Shown here piece by piece: positions 1-5,443 of a stretch of 10,290 bases of DNA. Every line of letters starts with the position of its first letter. Position 1 is the stretch's first letter. A program made the translations under genes and the position numbers. The notes beneath the pieces were generated by a model that was given only the letters and a program-made list of their open reading frames with translations, did not search any database and was not told the DNA's origin. Source of the stretch: Calditrichia bacterium (GTDB lineage Bacteria; Calditrichota; Calditrichia; RBG-13-44-9); the NCBI GenBank assembly GCA_026991005.1, contig JALXCH010000468.1, forward strand, positions 3,647 to 13,936, in the 5' to 3' direction.

Positions 1-81
1 CGAGCTCCCAGCCCCTGGAAAAATCCCCGGGTGGTTACCTCGCTCCTTTCCGGAGTGTTGCTGCTAGCGGGTAGTTCATAA
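1..81 (+). pseudogene. Truncated copy of the metal P-type ATPase gene
   Basis: Bases 1-72 match bases 1429-1500 inside the complete ATPase gene at 69 of 72 positions. They read in the same frame as its residues 77-100 (RAPSPWKNPRVV...LLAG). The three differences (58, 61, 64) are all silent changes in consecutive Leu codons next to the breakpoint. After base 72 the match stops abruptly; the frame runs two more codons (Ser, Ser) to TAA at 79-81. The copy thus ends at the first membrane helix and lacks every catalytic domain, so it cannot make a working pump. Its 5' part lies outside the window. That all differences are silent suggests the copies diverged under selection or were homogenised by gene conversion before truncation (inference). 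Confidence 0.85.
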
Positions 82-392
82 AAATTATAGCTGATAAAGT
101 TAAATTGAAATTTATAACAATTATTGGGGGCATTGGAGTTTAAATCTTATGACTCCCAATGGTGCTTTTTTATCAAAAAATTGTGTAAACTAATAAACGG
201 ACATTACCAAATCTTTAAATAGTAAACGCTTTAGGTATGGGAGATTTTATGAACGTTCTCTATATTTTTCAAAAAAGGATGCAACTTGTTGATAGAGTGA
301 AATGCCTTGCGGTAATTAAAATTTGAATTAAAGATATGATAAGAGTATCACTGTGTAATTGAAAAACGGTATATTGTGACGAGGTTTTTTAG
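82..392. other. AT-rich intergenic stretch, no supported gene
   Basis: This stretch lies between the ATPase fragment and the end of the toxin gene. I find no recognisable coding relic in it. A 25-codon reading frame at 249-326 has a GGGAG five bases upstream, but its product resembles nothing I know. The only structure noted is the weak hairpin with a T run at 131-171. Confidence 0.5.
131..171 (+). terminator. Possible weak intrinsic terminator
   Basis: CATTGG (131-136) pairs with CCAATG (156-161). The pairing continues inward as AGT with ACT, with one bulged C. Six T residues follow at 166-171, after a four-base gap. It sits 50 bases after the stop codon of the truncated ATPase copy, where read-through from the left would end. 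The stem is short and AT-rich, so this is tentative. Confidence 0.3.
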
Positions 393-719
393 TCAATTTC
401 CATCCGGGCACCCCAATTCGGTACATAATTCTTTTAGAATTTTGTTAAAGACCTCGGTTTTTAATTCTCCGATCTTTTTAACAAACAAGCTTTTGTGAAT
501 AGTATGAATTTTAGGATGAATAACAACTGAAGGAGCTTTTAGTTTTCCATGAGATAGATCGTCCGCGGTAATTTTTATTCCACGAATTTTTAGATTTGTT
601 GTTAAGGGAAGAAAAAGAAAATCTTCATCTCTGTATTTTTTTATGAGTAAGATGGGACGCAGCTTGAAAGAAGTTAAATCTGTAAAGTAAATTTTTGCGA
701 GGACAATTTGTTTTACCAT
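393..719 (-). CDS. PemK/MazF-like endoribonuclease toxin
   Basis: This 108-residue protein fits the PemK/MazF fold, a small SH3-like barrel that cuts mRNA and halts translation. The N-terminal strand pattern (VLAKIYFTDLT, residues 6-16) leads into the family's basic RP motif (KLRPILLI, 19-26). The next segment is FLFLPLTTN (34-42), where family members carry the conserved Ser/Thr. The ending IHTIHKSLFVKKIGEL (71-86) matches the usual helix and last strand. Length is normal for the family. The ATG overlaps the antitoxin stop by seven bases (ATGGTAA), indicating translational coupling and antitoxin-first order. No upstream Shine-Dalgarno is needed if coupled. Family membership is well supported by pattern. 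RNA target and activity are not known. Confidence 0.85.
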   Translation of the reverse strand: MVKQIVLAKIYFTDLTSFKLRPILLIKKYRDEDFLFLPLTTNLKIRGIKITADDLSHGKLKAPSVVIHPKIHTIHKSLFVKKIGELKTEVFNKILKELCTELGCPDGN

Positions 720-913
720 GTGTCGTATTCCTGATTATCTAAGGGGCGTTTTTGGGAAAGGATTTTACCCATATTTTCAATTTCGTTGTCTTGCCAGAAA
801 TCGTAATCTCCATTTTCCAGAAGAATAACTTCAATAATATCTCCAAAATCTTCCGGAACGTTTATGATAATTTTTCCATCTTTGACTTTTGTTTTAATTT
901 TTAATGCTTTCAT
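713..913 (-). CDS. Antitoxin partner of the PemK/MazF-like toxin
   Basis: This 66-residue acidic protein lies directly upstream of the toxin on the same strand. The N-terminal half (KIKTKVKDGKIIINVPEDF, residues 5-23) has the two-strand 'dG.i.inlPedF' pattern of small antitoxins that accompany PemK-like toxins. It continues with IIEVILLENG (26-35). The C-terminal half (36-66) is acidic and rich in Asn/Gln, as expected for a flexible toxin-neutralising tail; this role is inferred. A strong Shine-Dalgarno (AAGGAGC on the minus strand, 920-926) sits six bases before the ATG and fixes the start. Antitoxins of this kind often repress their own promoter. The intergenic palindrome at 1009-1044 is a possible site but lies about 95 bases upstream. 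I cannot assign it to a named antitoxin family with certainty. Confidence 0.75.
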   Translation of the reverse strand: MKALKIKTKVKDGKIIINVPEDFGDIIEVILLENGDYDFWQDNEIENMGKILSQKRPLDNQEYDTW

Positions 914-1008
914 GGAATAGCTCCTTATTTAATTGATTCAATTTATTAAACAAATAATAAGAATACAAGTTTTGACGGAAGCAAAAAATTTAATTGTATA
1001 TTTTTTTA

Positions 1009-1044
1009 CATGACTATTTTTAACCCAATAGGAAAATAGTCATG
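1009..1044. promoter_or_regulatory. Perfect 12-bp inverted repeat between divergent units
   Basis: CATGACTATTTT (1009-1020) and AAAATAGTCATG (1033-1044) are exact inverted copies separated by 12 bases. They lie between the minus-strand toxin-antitoxin start (913) and the plus-strand ATPase start (1201). A weak plus-strand promoter, TTGACG (972-977) with TATATT (997-1002) at 19-bp spacing, would start RNA at about the left arm. The repeat could therefore be an operator or the hairpin at the 5' end of the ATPase leader RNA. It does not match an operator I recognise. The rest of 1045-1200 holds only small imperfect hairpins (ATTCC/GGAAT near 1075-1096) and no gene. Confidence 0.55.
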
Positions 1045-1200
1045 ACATTTTTCCGATTAGAGAAGAATGATTATTCCTGAGGGAATGCCACCATTCCTGC
1101 AAAAGTGTAAGCATGGATGTTTGGGTAGGATGTCTCAACAAAAAAATCTGGGAAAGTAAAGAAGAGAGCTTTTCACCGGAAAATAAGAGGAGAAACATAG

Positions 1201-3318
1201 ATGAATAAACAGCAGATTTCCCTGCGGGTTGCCAATCTGGATTGTGAGCACGAGGCAGCCGCCATTGAGCGGGGATTAAGGAAAGAAGCCGGGGTGTTAA
1301 AAGTGGTGGTGTTTCCGAAAGCCGCCCGGGTGGAAATTGAATTCGATCCCGCTGTCATTGACGAAACGGTTCTTAAGGAACGTTTGAGGGAGCTGGGATT
1401 TCCGCCCTTAAAAATGCGGGAAATGCCGCGAGCTCCCAGCCCCTGGAAAAATCCCCGGGTGGTTACCTCGCTCCTTTCCGGAGTGCTGTTGTTAGCGGGT
1501 TGGCTCCTGGGATTGACCGGTGCCCCCGAGGGGGTTCCACTGGGATTCTATTTAACGGCCATGGTGGTGGGAGGGTATTATTTTACCCGGGAAGCGCTGG
1601 AGGAATTGATCTTCGAGCGCGAGGTGGGTATCGAATTGCTCATGGCTACCGCGGCGGTGGTCGCTGCCTTCATGGGGCAGGTAGCGGAGGGCGCCATGCT
1701 GGCGTTCCTGTATTCCATCTCCGAGGCAGCCGAAGGCTACACAGAGGAGAAAACCCGCTCTGCCATCCGGGCGTTGATGGATCTGGCGCCCAAATTTGCC
1801 ATCGTGAAACGCAACGGCAGCGAAATGGAAATCCCGGTGGAAGAAATTCAGGTGGGAGACGTTTTTATCGTGAAGCCGGGTCAGGCGATTCCCACCGATG
1901 GCGAAGTCATCTCCGGTACTTCCAGCGTGAACGAAGCACCCATTACCGGGGAGAGCATGCCGGTGGAAAAGGCGCCGGGCAATCCGCTATTTGCCGGGAG
2001 TATTAACGGACAGGGATTAATTGAAGCCCGGGCGACCAGAGCCTTCGCCGATAACACCCTGTCGCGCATCATTCAGATGGTGGAAGAAGCGCAGGAACGC
2101 AAGGGCAAAAGTCAGCGCTTTATTGAACGCTTCGGGAGAAAATACAGTCCCGCCGTGCTGTTTGCCGGCGTTCTCATTGCCATCATTCCGCCCCTGTTAA
2201 TGAGCGGGGATTGGACGACCTGGATTATTCGTGCCACGGTATTTATTGTGGCTGCAGCGCCCTGTGCGCTGGTCATCTCCATTCCCATCACCCTGGTGGC
2301 AACCCTGGGCACCGCCGCCCGTCACGGAGTGTTGATTAAAGGCGGCGTTTGTGTGGAAGAATTGGCAAAAGTTACCGTGGTTGCGCTGGATAAAACTGGT
2401 ACCCTCACCAGTGGTGAACCGCAGGTCACCGATGTGATTCCGATGGAAACGGATGGAGCTGGAGACGAAAATACCCTCTTACAGATTGCGGCGACCATCG
2501 AAAGCGGCAGCGAGCATCCCCTGGCACGGGCAATTGTTCGCTTTGCGGAAAACCGTCGGATTTCTGTTTCCCGTCCGGAAACATTCCAGGCGCTGCCCGG
2601 AGCGGGTGCCAGGGCATCCATTCACGGCGAAATCTACTTTGTGGGAAGCCCGACTTATTTTGAACAGCAGTATCACTTATCTTTGAATAGTGCCCGGGAA
2701 ACAATCGAGCAATTGCAGCAGGAAGGGAAAACCGTTGTTCTGGTGGGTACTGCCACCAACCTGCTGGGACTGATTGCCATGCGCGATCAACTGCGCGCCA
2801 ATGCGAAAACGGCCATCCGGGCATTACATGAGATGGGGGTGAAGCAGATTGCCATGCTCACCGGGGATAACCCCCGAACGGCACACGCCCTTGCCCGCGA
2901 GCTGGGCATAGACCTGGTATTTGCGCAATTGAAACCGGAGGAAAAAGCGCACACCGTGCGGGAGCTTTCCCAAAAATACGGTCACGTCGCCATGGTAGGC
3001 GATGGGGTGAACGATGCGCCGGCGCTGGCAGAAGCCACCGTGGGGGTAGCCATGGGGGCGGCGGGAACCGATGTGGCCATGGAAACCGCCGATGTGGTGC
3101 TCATGGCAGATGATCTGGAAAAGCTGGTGTATGCCCTGCAACTGGCGCGGCGCAATCAGAGAGTGGTAAATCAGAATCTGTTCCTCTCGGCGGTGGTGAT
3201 TGGAACCCTGGTGGTGGGGGCAATTGCCGGGGCATTTACCCTACCCGTGGCAGTGCTGGGACACGAACTTAGCGAATTTGTGGTCATCGGCAACGGTTTG
3301 CGGATGCTGAAAGGCTGA
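1201..3318 (+). CDS. P1B-type heavy-metal-transporting ATPase
   Basis: This 705-residue membrane pump exports a divalent transition metal using ATP. An N-terminal HMA-like domain (about 5-70) keeps the fold pattern but has DCEHEA at 14-19 instead of a CxxC metal site. About eight membrane helices follow: roughly 87-105, 113-128, 143-172 (two), 317-334, 343-365, 660-676 and 680-698. The actuator motif is TGES (249-252) and the phosphorylation motif DKTGTLT (397-403). The nucleotide-binding HP is at 439-440, TGDN at 554-557 and GDGVNDAP at 600-607, so catalysis looks intact. The helix-6 metal motif is APC (353-355), not CPC, and helix 8 carries HELSE (688-692). The His-Glu motif recalls the P1B-4 (Co/Zn) group, but the substrate is uncertain. 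AGAGGAG at 1186-1192 supports the start. The gene is visibly more GC-rich than its neighbours, and a fragment of a paralogous copy opens the window. Confidence 0.93.
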   Translation: MNKQQISLRVANLDCEHEAAAIERGLRKEAGVLKVVVFPKAARVEIEFDPAVIDETVLKERLRELGFPPLKMREMPRAPSPWKNPRVVTSLLSGVLLLAGWLLGLTGAPEGVPLGFYLTAMVVGGYYFTREALEELIFEREVGIELLMATAAVVAAFMGQVAEGAMLAFLYSISEAAEGYTEEKTRSAIRALMDLAPKFAIVKRNGSEMEIPVEEIQVGDVFIVKPGQAIPTDGEVISGTSSVNEAPITGESMPVEKAPGNPLFAGSINGQGLIEARATRAFADNTLSRIIQMVEEAQERKGKSQRFIERFGRKYSPAVLFAGVLIAIIPPLLMSGDWTTWIIRATVFIVAAAPCALVISIPITLVATLGTAARHGVLIKGGVCVEELAKVTVVALDKTGTLTSGEPQVTDVIPMETDGAGDENTLLQIAATIESGSEHPLARAIVRFAENRRISVSRPETFQALPGAGARASIHGEIYFVGSPTYFEQQYHLSLNSARETIEQLQQEGKTVVLVGTATNLLGLIAMRDQLRANAKTAIRALHEMGVKQIAMLTGDNPRTAHALARELGIDLVFAQLKPEEKAHTVRELSQKYGHVAMVGDGVNDAPALAEATVGVAMGAAGTDVAMETADVVLMADDLEKLVYALQLARRNQRVVNQNLFLSAVVIGTLVVGAIAGAFTLPVAVLGHELSEFVVIGNGLRMLKG

Positions 3319-3560
3319 GTAAAATATGCCAAGAATGTTTAGGTGTTTTTCGGGAGTTGCGAATATTTCTGGAACTCTTTTATTCAAATATCCAGGTTTC
3401 TCTGCTAACGGTGAAAAATTTCATGTTAGGTGCACAAAGTTTGTTTTTTCAATAGGCAGTTTTTTTACCGGGGCGTTTGTCAAATCCCGTGTCATTTTTT
3501 GACCAATGTCAAAAAAATACATGTAAAATTTGGACATGGGTTTAAAAATTGCAAAAATGA
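3319..3560. other. Intergenic, AT-rich; one palindrome, no gene
   Basis: I see no recognisable coding relic and no clear terminator behind the ATPase. The main structure is a perfect palindrome: TTTTTTGAC (3495-3503), CAAT, GTCAAAAAA (3508-3516). Its centre lies about 90 bases before the DUF4143 start codon. A smaller repeat, CATGT (3520-3524) with ACATG (3534-3538), follows. A reading frame at 3430-3621 crosses the promoter below and looks accidental. Confidence 0.5.
3495..3516. promoter_or_regulatory. Perfect 9-bp-arm palindrome upstream of DUF4143 gene
   Basis: TTTTTTGAC and GTCAAAAAA flank a four-base loop (CAAT). The site lies 45-66 bases upstream of the -35 element at 3561. That would suit a distal regulator site or a bidirectional hairpin. 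The sequence differs from the palindromes at the second DUF4143 gene, so a shared regulator is not implied. Confidence 0.45.
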
Positions 3561-3589
3561 TTGCTTTCATCAGAAAAATGGAATATTAT
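3561..3589 (+). promoter_or_regulatory. Sigma70-type promoter giving a leaderless mRNA
   Basis: TTGCTT (3561-3566) and TATTAT (3584-3589) are separated by exactly 17 bases. The A of the ATG at 3596 is the seventh base after the -10 box, which is where transcription would start. No Shine-Dalgarno precedes the ATG. The simplest reading is a leaderless message. The start codon itself is supported because MIRKRYLVNPILEDL is the usual N-terminus of this protein family. Confidence 0.55.
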
Positions 3590-3595
3590 TGAAAT

Positions 3596-4767
3596 ATGAT
3601 ACGGAAAAGATATCTGGTTAATCCAATACTGGAAGATCTGGCTTCCAACATGGTTTTTATCGGGGGTGCACGGCAGGTAGGCAAAACCACCCTGGCCCAG
3701 AAACTCATTGCTCCTTTATTTCCAGAGAGCAGTTATTTTAACTGGGACTATCGCCCCGATCGTAAAAAATTATTAAATCTGGAATTACCCGCCAATCCCC
3801 AGTTATTAATATTGGACGAAATTCATAAGTACTCTAACTGGAAGAATTTTTTGAAGGGGTTATTTGATAAATTTAAAGAAAAGTACCAGTTTCTAATTAC
3901 GGGTTCGGCCCGGTTAAACATTTACCGGCGTGGTGGTGATTCTTTATTAGGACGCTATCATTACTACACCTTACATCCCTTTAGCCTTGCTGAAATCCTG
4001 AATATTGAAAACTCATTTAAACCTTTTCAACCATTAGAAATTAATTCTCAGGACCACCATGCGGATTTTCTGATATTGGAAAAGTTTGGTGGATTTCCGG
4101 AAGTATTTTTAAAACAAAGTGAGCGTTTTTTACGAAGATGGCACAATGAACGGATAGAACGTTTGTTTAGAGAAGAGATTCGGGATTTGACAGCCATTCG
4201 TGATCTTTCCGTCATGAAGTTGTTAGTTGATCTTCTCCCCGGACGGGTGGGGTCATTACTTTCATTAAATGCCTTACGAGAAGATTTAGAAATTAGCCAC
4301 AAGACTCTGAACCACTGGCTGGAAATACTGGAATGGTTTTACTACCATTTTCGGATTTATCCCTACCATTTAAAAACTGTACGGTCTTTAAAAAAATGCC
4401 CAAACTCTATCTGGTGGATTGGTCGGAGGTTGATGACGAAGCAGCGCGTTATGAGAACATGATTGCCTCCCATTTGATTAAATTCGTCGACTTCCTGAAA
4501 GAGTATGAGGGATATGAAACCCAGCTCTGGTTTTTACAGGCTGCGGATAAACGAGAGGTTGATTTTCTGGTTACCATAGATGGTAAACCCTGGTTTTGTG
4601 TAGAAGCAAAATTGCAGGAAATAAAAGTTACCCGCCATTTGCTTTACTTTAAACAGCGATTAAACATTCCATTTGCTTATCAGGTTGTCAGGAAAGAAGG
4701 GCTTGATTTTATTAAAGATGATGTGCGCGTCGTTTCGGTGGATAGATTCCTTTCCAGTCTGGTTTAG
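3596..4767 (+). pseudogene. DUF4143/AAA_14 ATPase, split by a -1 frameshift
   Basis: The first frame (3596-4462) holds Walker A GARQVGKTT (residues 24-32), Walker B LLILDEIHK (70-78), the sensor-like TGS (102-104) and the HPFSLAE segment (127-133) of AAA_14 ATPases. It then passes into nonsense after residue 267 and stops at 4462. The second frame (to 4767) carries the C-terminal DUF4143 part: YLVDWSEVDDEAARYEN, then REVDFLV and VEAK, the E/D/ExK positions of a PD-(D/E)xK-like fold. Joining at the A run 4390-4396 gives RSLKKMPKLYLVDW, the expected family sequence, and about 390 residues, a normal length. A lost A (8 to 7) explains it most simply. Programmed -1 frameshifting remains possible because T TTA AAA is in phase. 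The cellular role of these ATPases is poorly known. Confidence 0.85.
4387..4396 (+). other. Frameshift point: slippery T TTA AAA within an A7 run
   Basis: In the upstream frame the codons are TCT TTA AAA AAA TGC. The last T of TCT with TTA AAA forms a canonical X XXY YYZ heptamer. A -1 slip here reads directly into the downstream frame (AAA AAA ATG CCC). I see no internal Shine-Dalgarno-like stimulator upstream and only a weak CCAA/TTGG hairpin downstream. The sequence therefore does not favour programmed shifting over a homopolymer mutation or a sequencing error. Confidence 0.6.
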
Positions 4768-4894
4768 ATTTGAAATACAAACAATATTTCTAATTAAAAT
4801 TTTTAACCAGAATCTTAATAGTATTTAGCCATGAAATGTTTATTAACCTTTTTCTTATGAGGTAATAGGCGATGAGTAATGTTGAATAAAGAAG
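4768..4894. other. Short AT-rich spacer
   Basis: This spacer lies between the DUF4143 stop and the four-helix-bundle relic. It contains no hairpin terminator or gene that I can support. It may include the lost promoter and start of the relic gene. Confidence 0.5.
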
Positions 4895-5241
4895 AATGTA
4901 GTGAGGGAGAAATCGTTGTAATTTTTAGAGCGAGTAGTAAGGTTGTGTAAATTTTTACAGGAGGGGAAAAAGATATTTTCGATGAGAATGCAGTTGCTGT
5001 GCAGTGGCAAGGGTACTGGCACCCTGATACGTGAAGCGAACCAGTCAAAGAGCAACACAGATTTTATCCACAAAATATCGATTGTCCTAAAAGAAGCCAA
5101 TGAAACCGGATACTGGCTGTAAATGCTGCAATCCACTTTTAAATAACGCTATAAGGCGGATATTCAATTCGGCAAGATTTGCACGAGCTATTCAAATTAT
5201 TAACTTCGATTATTAAAACAGCAAAAAGAAACAAGTGGTAA
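4895..5241 (+). pseudogene. Decayed S23/four-helix-bundle protein gene
   Basis: Reading from 4895 gives NVVREKSL, a stop (TAA 4919-4921), then FLERVVRLCKFLQEGKKIF, QLLCSGKGTGTLIREANQSKS and DFIHKISIVLKEANET, ending at YWL and TAA (5120-5122). The conserved family tail ELFKLLTSIIKTAKRNK is found in another frame at 5185-5235, and its natural stop TAA is at 5239-5241. Together these cover almost a complete 23S rRNA intervening-sequence (S23, four helix bundle) protein of about 115-120 residues. It is broken by one internal stop, a premature stop and a frameshift. The first few codons are unclear: ATGAGTAATGTTGAA at 4872 is a possible frameshifted start. These proteins are of unknown function and are encoded in rRNA intervening sequences and in many genomes as free genes. 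Confidence 0.85.
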
Positions 5242-5253
5242 TGGAGAAAGGGG

Positions 5254-5285
5254 AATTATCAACTACCCAATATCAGTTGATATTT
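5254..5285. promoter_or_regulatory. Nested inverted repeats upstream of OLD-like gene
   Basis: TATCAACT (5257-5264) and AGTTGATA (5275-5282) are exact inverted copies with a 10-base loop. The pairing extends outward by two more base pairs after one mismatch. A second palindrome overlaps it: AATATCA (5269-5275), GT, TGATATT (5278-5284). The two structures are mutually exclusive as RNA. As DNA they could be overlapping operator half-sites. They lie about 160-190 bases before the OLD-like start codon. Confidence 0.5.
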
Positions 5286-5333
5286 GCCAATTTTTGGAAG
5301 GGAAAAACCTTAATTTAAATTGGAAATTTAATT

Positions 5334-5394
5334 ATATTAAAGGTACCCTTTAATATGAATCGACATGGTGCTTATATTAAAGGATATTAAAGAG
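5334..5394. repeat. Cluster of ATATTAAAGG repeats (three direct, one inverted)
   Basis: ATATTAAAGG occurs at 5334-5343 and 5374-5383, with a near copy (ATATTAAAGA) at 5384-5393. An exact inverted copy is at 5347-5356. The first and the inverted copy form a perfect palindrome around TAC. The two rightmost copies are in tandem, 10 bases apart, one helical turn. The block ends 50 bases before the OLD-like start codon, a natural position for operator sites controlling the OLD-like/DUF262 unit. No such regulator is encoded nearby. Confidence 0.6.
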
Positions 5395-5443
5395 TAGGAC
5401 TAAAGCATTATGAGATAACGGTTGATAAAAAAGGGAAATTATT

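Noticed and set aside
249..326. A 25-codon reading frame (MNVLYIFQKRM...) with GGGAG five bases upstream.
   Set aside because: It has no recognisable content, no promoter and no conserved context; frames of this length are expected by chance in AT-rich DNA.
1070..1100. Small hairpins ATTCC/GGAAT before the ATPase, considered as a metal riboswitch.
   Set aside because: The stems are only five bases, and none of the conserved cores of known metal-sensing riboswitches is present.
2426..2824. A 132-codon minus-strand frame inside the ATPase gene, plus several similar opposite-strand frames.
   Set aside because: These are opposite-strand frames of a GC-rich conserved gene, without ribosome sites or protein-like patterns.
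3430..3621. A 63-codon plus-strand frame before the DUF4143 gene.
   Set aside because: It overlaps the promoter, palindrome and start of the better-supported DUF4143 frame, and its sequence is low-complexity and unlike any family.
5334..5394. The ATATTAAAGG repeats, considered as plasmid replication iterons or a CRISPR array.
   Set aside because: There are only three direct copies of 10 bases with irregular spacing, no initiator gene and no spacer structure; operator sites are more likely.
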